Assembly (NCBI GenBank): GCA_028671895.1 | Contig: CM053794.1 | Span: forward strand, 42,176,501-42,240,500 | Length of the DNA: 64,000 nucleotides | From: Oenanthe sinensis | Taxonomy: Eukaryota > Streptophyta > Magnoliopsida > Apiales > Apiaceae | Reading direction: 5' to 3' | In this document: piece after piece, positions 36,085 through 50,200 of the stretch | Numbering within the stretch: position 1 is the stretch's first letter | Layout: each line of letters opens with the position of its first letter | Position numbers and translations under genes: made by a program | Notes under the pieces: generated by a model | Told to the model about the DNA's origin: nothing | Seen by the model: the letters and a program-made list of their open reading frames with translations, nothing else | Database searches by the model: none

Positions 36085-39000
36085 TCAACTTTCTGGCAAT
36101 ACAAGATGGTCAATTCCTTCCACTAGCTTTGCAGATTGGATCACATCACCACTCTTGATCTCAGAAAGAATGTCTTTCCCAGCAACTGTATAGCTGCATA
36201 AAGTAAATAATTACTGAAAAATGGTATAAAAGTAAGAAATGAAACAAAAGGAGGCCACTTAAGTATGCCTTAAATACAAAAGAAATTTATTGATAATGCA
36301 GAATAAATACTTGGGGAGTTTGGGACATACCCAAACACAGAAAATTGGCCTTCGTCAAAAGAGAGTCCTCCCAAGCCAGACTGTTTCATACAATTGCTAA
36401 TTCAGAACAGTTACTAGTCAACAATGCGGCATATCACGTAAGATGGACCGTAAATATATCGGTTCAGTTTAGAAGTACAGGGCCTACAGGCCATATAAAA
36501 GAATTACAGAGTAATATATTGTTAGATGCTACTCACAAAACTCTTGTCATAGCGATAGAAGAAAAATTGGTTTGGTGAGGAATACTCGTCAGAAACATCA
36601 CTATGGGCCATTACAACAGCACCATAAACTGAAAGTGGAAGCACAGGCAACTCCCCATCCTTGAAAAAAAAGGAGTTATCCAAATTAGTAAAATGTAATC
36701 TTTCTCTAAAAAGTGGCACCAATAGGCAACAGTGATCATACCTGCACGCTTAAAGTTGTTTTGTAAAGTGGCTCAAATTGTCCTGCTGGCATAATCTCTA
36801 AAGGAGCACTGTAACCAATATTTTTGTCAAGCCCACTATCCGATAATATTGCTTGATCAGTAGATTTAAGCTTCACCCCATCATATGCCCCATCAACTAC
36901 CTAAACCACAATTGAGTTGCTGTTGATTAGTCAGCAAATATTTGCCACCAACCTTTTGTAAGAAGTCGGTTAAGTCTTGACCGAGTTGCTGAGGTTTTGG
37001 AAGAATATATTCTGTGCAAAAGACTACAGCATACAATTCAGGAGTTGTTATCATTCAGTTCATATGAAGGGTTATCTTGAGCTGTATGATATCTAGTTGG
37101 ACAAGAGAGTTCCAGACAACTTTTTAATTGACAGATTTGAACAAATTATATATACCTATATTATACTCTGTCCAGAGGTATTAGGGTGTAAAGATCTAAA
37201 CAAATAATTACAATACCACGCTACTAAAGTGTCAAGTGTGAGGTAGCAACTATGGAAAATATAGGTCTGGAAAGTGGTTGTAGTGGATGTATATAGGTTA
37301 ATCACATAGATAATTGACGAGGATGAAGTAAGAACTTTCTACCTTACCAGTTTGGCAAAGTTTCCCGCTGTAAGTGGTGCTGAATATCCATCTATAACAA
37401 CCTGAAGGCATGTATAACATCAGTAGCATGGTTCACTGGATGCACATTATATTTGGTAATTGGTATAATGAAACTATCGCAATCGGGACATCTATCAATT
37501 TTAACAAAGGAAGATTCTGTATACCTGGATTTTGGCAGTCTTTTGTAATTCACCACCAGCTGGTGAAAATGTTGAACCATCCCCTTTTGCAATTACAAAT
37601 TCAACGGTTCCTCTTCCTGTAAACCTGTAGTTTCAACAAATATTGGCACCCTATAGATATATAAGGATTTGACTTCTAATGATAATATCAGAAGCACAAT
37701 TGGTGTACAGCACCAGGAAGGCAGGGAACAAATCCCATGCACTACCCTGAACCTAGCCTTAGGTTCCATGTTCAGATGGTAGGAATTACCAGGCATTTAA
37801 AATTATTTAATCACAACAGATGGTAGAAATTAATTTAGCTAAAAATGTGTACATTAGTTCCAAGCCCCATCATTAAACCCCAAAAGAGGTCAGAGAAAGC
37901 TTACTTGTAATTAAAAATTTTGAATGGAGCACAGAATATGACTTATTTTGTGCTTCAAACTGTTAAGGTTTGACCATAGTTTTGATATTGTTTGCTTCTT
38001 TCTTCCTCTCATCCATTAGAATGGAAACAAAGAGAATCAGGGGAGGAGGGGGGGGGGATGGTTGCAGTATTAAGTAAACATTTCCAAACACCTTTACCTT
38101 GGATATTTCGAGTACTGTGCCGGCAGCAAAAATGACAACCCCGGAGCCTGTCAAAAAACCAAAACCTTTCGTCATAACCACGTCTAACAATATATAATGT
38201 TATAAATAGAACTTATCTAAAACATTTATAGTTTCCCCACATCTCAATGTGTTGACACAAATCTGTGGGCCAATTTGACTACAGTGATTAGATTGTAATT
38301 ATTACTGAATTGGCCGACCGCATGTATGTATGTCTGTTAGTGTATTATTTACTCAGTATATAAATAAGAACTGCAGAAACTGAATTCAGATATAGGAGAA
38401 TCAGAACAGCAGCGCCCGCCATCTTTAAACCAGAGCCATATCAAATTTCGCTTACATGACAATCTTAAGCAAGTCAGAGGGTCCTAAATATGTCTATTCG
38501 AAATTTCAAATGATCTAGTATATGTTGAAAAATCATAATCACCTGTAACAACTCCAGCTCTGCAACAGTGTCCAGTGAAGATGCTAGACCCACCGATACT
38601 CTATCTGGATCTTTATCTTTTATATATCCAAGAAGGGTTTGCAATCCACCCTGAACATCAAAGACAAGTAAATTTACATTACCTGGGGACTACCTCAGTT
38701 AACGGTCAACTTTACATATATATAACATATATCACTGCTCATTAGCTAAGAAATATGAGTTAACCGAAATCTTTTTCCTCACAGAAGGTCTTATGATGAT
38801 ATATAATATCCTGCTCCATCTAGCTTCACCTTGAAAAGGAATTTTAGGTTAGAAATCTAAGGTTCCGTCATTTAAATCCATATATAGATCATAGATGTAC
38901 TTGACCTAAACAGAAAATGGAGGCATTACGTTCAATTTACTGGCATTTAGGAGAATTTCTGTTTTTTCTATGAAGTACCTTCCCGTCTACCAGAGATGTA

Positions 39001-40709
39001 TACAACTCCAAACCCTTATCCTTGAAATCTGCTGGAACACTAGCCAAAATGGAATCTTTTTCATCCTTCGCAATCTGAAATAGAAGTGTGGCAAGATAGA
39101 TAAAGCAATTACGGATGACAGAAAACATTACCCAACTTATATGGAGGCTACATCAGCAGAGGCAGATTTGTTTAGCATCTACTTTTAATTCGCAGCAATC
39201 ATCTAGGAACTAGACATGCTGGTTTCATATTCAAATAAAAAACAATTTCTAATTTAAGTCAATATTTGAAGTTTTAGCGCACTTTATTTAGGGCATTCCA
39301 ACCAAATACAATAGGTTTCTTTACCATAAGTTAAGAATCCAAAGTAGGAGTACCTTTAGAGCTTTCTTGACATTACCCTCCATTGTCCCAAATGGCTTTC
39401 TCTGTGGTATCCTTAGCAGATATGAGATATCCTCCAAGGAATCCTACAAGAATAAGAGATTTATCACTATATATCATATGCAAAGAATTGAAATTTTGTA
39501 CAATAAATCTTTTTATCACCTGTATAGTTTTCATGTTAGTGTTTGCAGGGATAGCTTTTCTCAAAGCTAGTTCCCCAGTTCTAGGGAGTTTTGTCTCTGG
39601 GGAGTAAAGGACTGCATTTGCAGGAGAAACAGACCATGATGCCCAGCCAGGTATAGGTAATGAAGATGTCAGCTGAACGAAAATAACAATTACGGAAATC
39701 ACAGCCCCAAATTTTTTCATTTGATCTTCCAGAGTTGATGTACATGGAGTAGTGAGTTTATGATGATTTATAATTTCCTGCATGGCTAGAAACTGAATCA
39801 GGGGCAAGACAAATCTCCACAAAAGCAATGTACTGTTTTGATAAACATCCATGGCACACTACACATACCATAAAGTTGATAATTTATAAAACAGTGAGCT
39901 CTGATACCATATTAAATTACCGGTTCTTCCAGAGGACTTAAGAGGATCTTATAATATTATATAGAGAAAAGTGCACTTTGTGTACCTGCAGTGTAGTTTG
40001 GGACTTCCATCACTTGCCATAATAAAATTTCAAACTCTGCAAAAGCAATACTACACTATCTAAAATTTTATACTTTGTGTACATCCGTCAAAAAAGATTA
40101 ACGTCGTTATGATATTTGTGGAATTCTATTGAAAAAAGTGCACTTTGTGTACCTGCAGTTTGGAAATATCCCGCACTTGCCATAATAAAGTTCCAAACTG
40201 CAGGTACACAAAGTGTACTTTTCTCAATAGAATTCCACAAATAACCTAATGCTGTTAGTCTTTTTTGACGGAAGTACACAAAGTATAAGATTTTAGATAG
40301 TGTAGGATTGCTTTTGCAGAGTTTAGAACTTTATTATGACAAGTGCTGGAAGTCTCAAACTGCAGGTATACAAATGCACTTTTCTCTATTATATATTCTA
40401 AACATATAATGCTTGCATGATCTTGAAACATAGATTAGAACATAAATTTATGAAACATGTATAGAATTAAGTGTGAAGTAGAGTTGAACTAACCGATGAT
40501 GAAGGAGGGGTGATCATTGTGGAGAAAATGGGAGAAATGAGTTTGGAGTGAATGAAGCAGGTGCTTGATGGATTTTTTTGTCTACGAATGGGGATGAGTG
40601 AACGACATGCAAAAGATTGGTGAGATATACATACATTAGATACATTATTATTATTACCGAAAGAAAGCTTGCGGGAGATGGAAGAGGGGGAGGATAAAAG
40701 AAAAGCCAT
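36085..40709 (-). CDS. CYP37: Chloroplast cyclophilin-type peptidyl-prolyl isomerase CYP37
   Basis: Thylakoid-lumen cyclophilin related to CYP38/TLP40, which assists photosystem assembly and electron-transport stability. Exons (-): 40709-40494, 39777-39520, 39443-39354, 39074-38979, 38650-38543, 38147-38098, 37616-37525, 37401-37348, 36900-36742, 36659-36537, 36380-36331, 36193-36085. The start MAFLLSSPSSISRK is a Ser-rich transit peptide; exon 2 has a hydrophobic stretch and SPANA, a lumenal targeting signal. The N-terminal helical domain (DISYLLRIPQRKPFGTME) is followed by a divergent cyclophilin domain (VVIDGYSAPLTAGNF, SVYGAVVMAHS, DEGQFSVFGYTVAG). About 469 aa, against 466 in Arabidopsis. 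The exon 6-7 phases do not match (2 then 1): a microexon of 5 or 8 nt is needed; GCTAG at 37753-37757 fits. Intron 1 carries a MITE. Confidence 0.94.
39964..40386. mobile_element. Hairpin MITE, Mutator-like (9-bp TSD), in CYP37 intron 1
   Basis: A 423-bp near-complete inverted repeat starts GAGAAAAGTGCAC and ends GTGCACTTTTCTC-like (one base changed near the right end). A perfect 9-bp duplication TATTATATA flanks it at 39955-39963 and 40387-40395. Each arm itself contains two inverted copies of an 'agtgcactttgtgtacctgcag' type block (39970, 40140), so each arm is partly palindromic too. A 9-bp duplication is the Mutator superfamily hallmark. No coding capacity. Confidence 0.85.
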
Positions 40710-41248
40710 GGAAACAAAGCCTAGCCTGTACTTTGCAGCTTTATCCAAAATCCTATCCTCTTCATCGCTCACTTGCCAACAAACTCAAAATAATATACTG
40801 TATATATTAAATTGTTATGTTTAGACGAGAAAATTTTACATCATCGAAAATAAAACGATAAAATTACAACTTTATTTTTGGAAAAATAATGGGAATAATC
40901 AGTTTTAATTTTTCAGTTTTTTTATTGATGAATACGTATTTTTAAATTTGAGTATTCCTATTTTTTATTTTTCTAAAAATAATCATAATAATAAACATAT
41001 AAAATTTGGTCTTAAATACCCTGCAACTCTACATACATTTTAAGAAATTTAAAGTCATTCATATAATTTAAAAACTACAGTGATAAATAGAGGAATTAAC
41101 AAAAAAAAGTGGAATTAAATAATAATATTAAAATTTTATTTAAAACTTGATGGTCAAGTGATTCATATATACAATAGAAGCATAAACTCACACAGGCGGG
41201 CTTGGCATCTATATAACTGATCGCTGCGCTTTGATATATACCTATATA
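40710..41248. promoter_or_regulatory. Putative bidirectional promoter, CYP37/TRS130
   Basis: Only 539 bp separate the start codons of the divergent CYP37 (-, 40709) and TRS130 (+, 41249) genes, so both promoters and 5' UTRs lie here. On the right, tatatacctatataat sits immediately upstream of the TRS130 ATG. The centre is AT-rich (41020-41160). Confidence 0.5.
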
Positions 41249-44200
41249 ATGGCCAATTTTTTGGCTCAATTTCAATCTATCAAAGCCTCCTGCGATCGCG
41301 TCATCGTTGCCGGTAATTTTCTAATTCACTTGTTCAAACCCTAATTTCTTACTCTCACTTTCTGCTACCACTACTTCTAAGTTGTGTTACGTGCATTGTA
41401 ACAAGCGATTCGTTACTTTTTTGATTTATTCAGATCCACTTTTTTTACTACAATTAGTGTTGATTATATATTAGTAACCGTGAAATTGTTTAGTTTATAG
41501 ATGAATTGTAATTGCTCTTCGATTCCGGGTGCTTAGATTTGTGATATTACGGAATTTAGTTGCTGTACGCAATATCTAGTGTATTTGGCAGCGTTATGCG
41601 CAATGATTATAATATTATATATAGCTTGCATACAGATCTGTTATCTTCTGCCTAGGTAAAATCTGGAGTTGGCATTGATTGGTTGTTTTTGCGTTTCTTT
41701 TATGTAATTTGAATGCGTTTGGTAATTGACAATAGAATTTAGAATATGCTTGTTCATTTTTTTAGAGTTTTGTGAGAGCACTTTTGTTAGCATTGCAACA
41801 AAGTTGTATACATATATATACATGTTTAGTGCTCAAATAGGTTCCTGCAGTGTAAAGTGCTTCAGATCACTTTCTTGTTTTAGTAAAGTTTAGTAAGAGA
41901 GTGACCGCAAAAAGTTAGTTTTTAAAGATATGTCATATATGTCCAATTTAAGCTCTTCATCTACACCTCCTGCATGTAATTTACTTGGGATATGAACTTT
42001 GATTCGGTGAATTATTTATATATTTTGAAATTTAATGTATATGAATCCATGGAAACTATACATCAACAACCTTCATATTTGCCACTAAATTGAGAAGTAT
42101 AAAGCACAATAAAAACTCTTTTAAACATTTTAAATCTTTGTTTTGAGTTTTTTTCTTATTATAATTTTTGTCACATTGGAGATCATAGTTACGAAGTCAT
42201 GCACAGAATAAATCACAGTGTATGTACTAGGCCATAAGTTTCCTAATTTTCCTGTTCTTCCAGTATTACACATTCATTGTCAAAATCCTTTTCAGTTGAA
42301 GACGTGAGCGATTTGTGGCCTCTAGTCAAGAAGGACTTTGAAGAAAGGTTGCCGTTAAAAGGAGCTACTTTGAATAACAAGACACGCAATCCTGTTTTTC
42401 TCGAGACTCTGCCAGTTGAATATATATTGACAACGGATGCAAGACTACGCAGTCGATCTCCTCATGAATTATCATTATTTTGGTTCAGAGAACCATATGC
42501 AACCGTGGTTCTTGTTACATGCGAGGTAAGTTGGAAGTCTTTAAAACTTCGAAACAATATTAAATCATCTTCTTTGGTATTTATATGCTAGAAATAATCT
42601 GTTAGTTCTAAAAATAGTTTCTATGCAACTTTGTGACCTTTTAAAAATAAGTCAAATTTTTTTTTGGTTCAGCTTTTCAACCTGCTTTGTCCTTGTTAAT
42701 TCTGCGATGCATTATTTTCTCATCTACTTAGTATTTTACTTATTTTTCAAGTATGGTTATTTTCCAAGTTTTAGTATATATACATAAACAATTTTAACTG
42801 TCATTATTATGGGAGATGATGAATATTATGAGTTGTTTAATATTTGATAAATCCGAGGATTTATTTATGAGGGTACCGATTTTGTGCGGAGAATCGGAGA
42901 TAGGTCTTTATCCCTAGTTTCTAAACTCTCTTACCTTGTCCTACATCAGTGACTCCCGATTCTCAATACGAAGTAAGGTCTTTATTTCTTGTTTTTAACC
43001 TTCTCTTACCTTATCCTATATCAGTCGCTTTCCTAATCGAAAAGATAAGAGAGTAGATTGTCAACATATAGAAGGCAGTCAACCTTGGTCATCTCAAAAG
43101 TGTGGTAAAATAGCTTAACACTCCATGCATATTACATATAGTGTTTATGTGGGAGCTTCTTGAAAGTAGCTGATTTTTTTAAAGATTAGTGCAACACAGG
43201 GCTTAACTAGGGTTTGGGCTCAAGCTAAGAGCTTATATTATAGATGATTCATTTTAGGATTATGTAAGGAGAATAGAATTAAAAATCTTGTGTACTATTT
43301 ATACATCACACACTCTGCCACAACAGTCTTGCAAAGTATATAATATTTGGAATGCATCCTTCCCCCTCCCCTAAATCTGTTTCCTTACTTCAAGGTTCTC
43401 AAAATCTAAGGCCCTGCATGTATATAGAATTTTAGTCTAAGATAGCTATTACTTTTCTTATTCAATATATAATTCAAAATCTTTTTATTCTTTGCTATCT
43501 AATGGAGTGCCCTCTTGAATAGGATCTTGATGAGTTCAAGACCATCCTCAAACCACGTTTGAAATTAATAGTTCAAAATGATGACCGCGAGTGGTTTATT
43601 GTATTTGTATCCAAAGCTCCTCCTCACAATGATCAGGCAACCAAGATGGCAAAAAAAGTGTATGCCAAACTTGAAGTTGATTTTAACTCGAAGAAAAGGG
43701 AAAGGTACTTATCTAATGGTAATCTTATTATTTATTTTGGAAAAATGTCAGGAATACCAGGTGGCTTACATGTCATCTACATTTACAGTTCTTTCAGTAG
43801 AGCTATCATTGGTACAATTTGTCAATATTCACAATGCCATAGAATTAAAAGATTTCCCTAAATTATTGTCTGTTTAGTCGTCCTGATATAGGCCAGTCAG
43901 ACAATTATTAACAAACTCAATATGAGAGTGGAATTAGTGGCTTATTACGAGATTAAGCTGTTTTGAAGATTACTAATATCTTAATTGATGTTTAGTGTTG
44001 TGTAACTTGCTCTTGGGCATAAATTATAATAGAAATCAGCACTAGGAAACTATTGATGTCTCATATGCAGGTGTGGACGTGTAGTATTAAGATATTAAAA
44101 AAATGCATTTTTTTACCAAGGATCTTATCTTTTTACTATGATGCCTTAAAAATACTCAGGTGCTGCAAATTAGATATGCATGGGCCAGAAGCAAATTTTT

Positions 44201-47200
44201 GGGACGATTTGGAATCCAAGGTCCTGGAATCCATTAGAAACACTCTTGATAGGCGTATTCAATTTTATGAGGATGAGATCCGCAAGCTTAGTGAACAGCG
44301 CTTTATGCCAGTATGGAACTTCTGCAATTTTTTTATTCTGAAGGTAGCTTCTCAATTTTACTTATCAACAAAAATATATTATTTTAGGCTATATGGCATT
44401 ATTGGAGATATATGATGATAGATGTATTGTTTGTATAACTATCTGTCTGTTCATCTGTTGATGTGTTTGGTGTCTTTGTACTATGTATTTCTGTATATAT
44501 TTTTGAATACCTAATGTCTTGACTTACCCAGACCAGGCTTTTAGAGTGGGATACACAGGGTATTTGGTTTGCTTTTGTTTAATGACTTGAAATAATGGAC
44601 ATAAATACCACTCTTCTTGCCACAACTGAATTTTTAATCTCGAAAATTCATTGTTCTTTTTCTACATGTATTTAATGTTCACTATGTATTTATTTATGTG
44701 TATATTTCTATATATGTATATATTATGTGCATGAACTTTCTTACACTGTTTCCTTGGGTATAGGAAAGTTTGGCTTTTATCTTTGAGATGGCTCATCTTC
44801 ATGAAGACTCATTACGCGAATATGACGAACTAGAACTCTGCTACTTGGAAACAGGTGCCACTTATGCGTACTCTGGTTATCAGTTGAAATTTCATTATTA
44901 CTTTTTACGTTCTTGGTTTAATTTAAATATTCTAGTACAATAAACTTTTATTATTACATGTTAACTATGATTCTTACACCTTATCATATTGGCCTACATA
45001 TGTATTTTTACAATATTACATACTACAATCAAGTCTAGTCTTACATGAAATTGACCGGAATGTTTTATATACTCTTCATGAAGTTCCTTGAATAGGTTGA
45101 GGCGGAGCTCTACATTGTTAGATGCAACTAGACGTAAAGTTTTTCTTTAACAAATTTAATTGGTAAATGAAAGTCAACATGCCTATATTTACCTTTATAT
45201 TTAAAAAAAAGAGAAGAAAAGTTACACGTAAAACAGTCTATTTTAATTGTGTAGCAATTTATAAATTTGGATTCATTTCTTTTATTTATTTTTTAATTGT
45301 ATTATTCTTCAACAATATTAATCAAACCTTTAAGTATTTTTTACACTTAAAATACTGAAGTTCCAGGTCACTTTACTAACTTGCTTTGTGTATGCATCTA
45401 AGTTAATATGGCAGGGAAGCAAAGAGACTTTGGAGGAATGAACCGTGGAGATGATCAGGCTGCCCTCTTAAGCCCAGGCAACAAGCCTTTGACACAGATT
45501 GTTCAAGACGATTCATTTAGAGCATTCGAGTTCAGGCAGTATTTATTCGCCTGTCAAGCAAAGGTGTGCAGAACTGTCTGTCTTAAGTTGGAATACTAAC
45601 TCTCTTTTAATAGTGTCTTTTTACTTTGTCAATAATGAGCTGGATTCTCACAAGACTGTAAAACCTTTTTACTGATCCTGAAGGAAACAAGATATCCGAA
45701 GTTTATAACTTATAAGTGTAGAATATTGGGATACTTCTCATTAGAAGTTATAGTTGTACTATTGCAGTAGTAGTTATGCATCTTTAAGCTGTGACTTGGT
45801 TAGAGACTGCAGTTACAGCTAAGGCTAGGCTGCAAGTATCCTACTTAGGCTAAATCATGGCTAGAAAATATTTACAAAATACAATATCCTAAGAAATGGC
45901 TTCCAAGATATTCACACTGTGTACACTACTCAAGTTGGTCTAGAGTTGAGCATTATGAACTTATGCCACAGGGGATGGAGCATTTTACTATTTAGTTCTT
46001 TTTGTCAAGATATCACCAAGCAAATATTATTCTTGGCAGAACGTGTAAAGGTAGCCTACTTGTTGATGAAATGTCTGCAGATCACAATATGATTCATGCT
46101 GGAATATTTAGCTAGATCTAATCAAAGGTTTTATATTAGAAAAAGCCAGCTCCGGATCTGTAGTACAAGTAACTGCAGTTTTATTATCACAAAACGTCAT
46201 ATCTACTGATTAACTTTTACTTGGAATCTTCTAACAAAGTTTGGAGCTCTATATTCAACTGCTACAGTCTACACTGAATCTGGTCACAACAATTTTCTTC
46301 TTTCTATGCCAAATAATAACATCGCTCCTTAAAGAGAGCAATCAAGATAACCATTTGGGTTAACTCAATCGAGTTCTCAACCCACAATATATGTATGACT
46401 ACAATGAGATAATAGTATGCTCTTTCGAAGATCTGATATCAAATATCTCAAAATGCTGTGCATAGTTCCATGTGACAAACACAGCATGCATGTACAAACT
46501 TATTACTATTGTATTTTAGGAGAAATTCGATCTTATTATGAGAAACATGTGTTAATTATCCTACAAAGGGTGGTACATTTTTTCTAAACAGTAGGAGGTG
46601 CAATTCCTCTAATAAGTTAATGATTAATTTGAGGGTTTAATAAGCGCCGAAAAAAGATCAGATCAATTTGTTAATTTGCAACTGTTTTTGTGGCTCTTAC
46701 ATTTCTTAACTAATGACGTCTTAAGTATCACTTTTCTGTAATTTGTGCGTTAATGTGTATTTTAACTTTATCCAGCTGTTATTCAAACTAAATCGTCCCT
46801 ATGAGGTTGCATCAAGGGGTTATGCATTTATAATGAGCTTCTCAAAGGAACTGGTCCTGCACGAGGTACTTCTGTTTATTTTTCCATGTTTATTGCTTTA
46901 GTTTTCTCGCGTTGATCAAAATATAAAACTAATTCCACTTCTTTTCTTTTTACATTCTTCCTGAATCTGCTTTATGTTTTGTTTTCTGGTGGAGCTCTTT
47001 CCAGAAAATATTACCATTTTGTACACGTGAAGTATGGATGATAACAGCTTGCTTGGGTTTAATCGATGCGACTGCATCACGCTATAGTGATGGATTAGTT
47101 GCACCTGATACAGGAAAAGAGTTTCACCGTGTTCAGGGGGATCTGTATTCTCTATGCCGGACCAAGGTAGACATTCACATGTTTTACAACATATTTAATC

Positions 47201-50200
47201 ACTATATGTGAATTGTATGCTTTAAAAAGAATGACGTGTGAAAGAAAAACTACCCGATACATATTTTCATCGGCAGACATCTATGACAATTCTATGCTGC
47301 AATGATTGATACTATATTCAGTTCCTCTCTGTCAAGTGATGATCATCATAAATATATACATTTATTAATTATGAAGAGAGAAACAGTAGCATGCTTTTTC
47401 ATCCGCTTGATTTGAACCCAAAGTTTGCTAGCAGTAACCTTCATATTGAACTTTATCCATGCTTGTGGCAGTTTATGAGGCTTGCATATTTAATTGGTTA
47501 TGGACCTGATATTGAAAGAAGTCCTGCCAACAGGTATGTACCCTTGCATATCCTAGTTAATGCACTAAAGTGCAGTATTTTCTTAAAGTCACTGACTCAC
47601 TGTCATAAAGTCAGTTCATCCAGTTTCATTATACTAAAAATTTAAATATTCACATTCCCACCTTTCCCTCCAAAAGTGCTTCACTCAGCATGCTACCTTG
47701 GCCGAAGCCAGCAGTTTGGCCTTCACTTCCAGCTGATGCTTCATCTGAAGTGCTTGTGAAAGAAAAGGTATGTTCTCCACAATGTAATAGTCATTGCAAA
47801 TGCGATTTTAGAGAATTTATGGTAATTTATAACATCAAGAATTCAAGATAAAGTCTTCAAGTTACATTTGATTACATACTTGAGTAGCGCCTCAACGGCC
47901 AGCTTATCAAACCATGAAATTAATAAATTGATCTACAACTGATGGATTGTTGCAAGTTCATGAAATGAATAAATTGATCTATAACTAAGAGTCTTTTTTA
48001 ATTATCCTAGATATCAGTTTTCCTCTATGTTATACAGACACAGATATATTTAGAAATACTTGTGGAAGGGTCTGACGGTGGACCATTATATATGTCGAAC
48101 AAAAATTCATTATTTCTCACTATTGTGAAATAAAGTCTTCTAGATATATGAAGTGGTTGTAATTTTTTTTATTTACATCAAGAGGCTACTACTGTATTAC
48201 AAAAGCGAGGGTGATATATGTGCAGATGACTCTTCATGCTACTCCAAAGATCAAACATTTTGGAATTCAGAGAAAACCACTGCCTCTTGAACCCTCACTA
48301 CTATTGCGTGAAGCCAATCGCAGGAGAGCTTCCCTTTCTGTTGGAAATGCTTTGGAAATGTTTGATGGACAATCTTTTATGGATGGGTAATGGGTTTAGA
48401 TTTATCATTACATATAATGTCGCACTTGAGGGCCATACAATCCAGAGTCTACAAAAGATAAAACTGGGTGCACTTATATATTGTTGCCTTTTTTTAATTT
48501 GAAAGGCACTGCTTTAGTGTTGTTTATTTTTTCTAATCTAAAAGATCATATAATGTATTTGTTTATCTTTTTTAGCCCTGATCATATTTCTATGTACCAA
48601 CAGCTCAGATTCAGAACTAAGACGGGCTCCAGCACCTAAAGTAAATGCAATTACAATGTCACGAACTAATTCTTCTCTTGGAAACTTTGAAAGCACAATT
48701 GACCGTCCGATGACACTTTCTGAAATTCATGTTGCTGCAGAACATGCTCTGCAGAAAACAATATCAGACCCTGGTTTATGGAAATCTATGTCATCTTTAG
48801 AGGAGTTTGAGGTAGGCAGCTTAACGGAAATTTTTCTGTGAAATTTTTTTAGACTACTGTAATATTTTTATCAGCATGATCTTTAAAGTAGAGGACTTGT
48901 AGAAAGTAAGTGTGTTTTACTGGGTGAACGGGTGACCTTAGAATTCACTATTTAGTGCCAACTTTAACCCAATGCATGGTTGAGAATTTATAGTACTGAA
49001 TTAATTTAAAAGTTATTGAAGGACACAAATATATTTGCTTTCACTAAATCATAAGCAGCAACAAATTTCATATACTCCTTCTCTTGCTTCACCATTTTCA
49101 TATATGTTGAGTAACCAGCTTATCTAAAACCTTAAGGTATTAGAGAGAGGCCGAAATGAATCTTATACTATTCTTTAACATTCCCCCTCACTCGAAATCC
49201 CATTTTTTGGGTTGAAGAGTGGATCACGGGCACCCATTTTTGGGCATAGTTTTTGCCTTCGTGTCCCTCATAAATTGTGAGAATATTGGGGGAGGCAAGG
49301 AGTCGAACATGTGACCCCTGCATGTTGAGTAACCGGCTCATCTAAAACCTTAAGGTGTTAGAGAGAGGCCCAAATGGATCTTATACTATTCTTTAACAAT
49401 ATATTGGTACCTTGGTAAAACTATATAGTTATGATCTGTTTTATAGAGAATATATTGGGTACTGGGAAACTTTCTCTGACTCTTTGAATATATCCATGTC
49501 AGAGAAAGTATCTAGAACTATCTAAAGGTGCTGCTGATAATTATCATCACTCATGGTGGAAACGGCATGGAGTTGTACTTGATGGAGAGATTGCAGCTGT
49601 CTGGTACAAGAATGGTAATTATGATCTAGCCGCCAAGTCGTATGAGAAAGTCTGTGCCCTTTATTCTGGGGAAGGATGGCAAGATCTGTTAGCAGAAGTC
49701 CTTCCCAATTTAGCGGATTGTCAGAGAATACTCAATGATCAAGCTGGCTACCTATCATCTTGTGTTAGATTGCTGTCACTAGACAAAGGCTTGTTCTTGG
49801 CCAAAGAACGCCAAGCTTTTCAGTCAGAAATCATTCAACTTGCACACAGCGAAATGAAGAACCCTGTACCACTAGATGTGTCATCCTTAGTAACATTTTC
49901 CAGCAATCCTGGGCCCCCAATGGAAATATGTGACGGGGATCCTGGAACCTTGTGTGTTACTGTCTGGAGTGGGTTTCCAGATGATATAACTCTTGAAGCA
50001 CTTGGTCTAACTCTCACAGCTACCCATAATGTTGATGAAGGCGTTAAGGTGTTACTTCTTGTTTTCCCAAACTAATAGAGTCTGTAACATTTCGTAGTTT
50101 ATTGGTTTCTCATAAAATTTCACAGTAATGTTTAATTTTTCTGATTTTTAGGCAATAAAGAGTTCTGGTGCAACAATTTTAAAGCCTGGAAAGAATGCCA

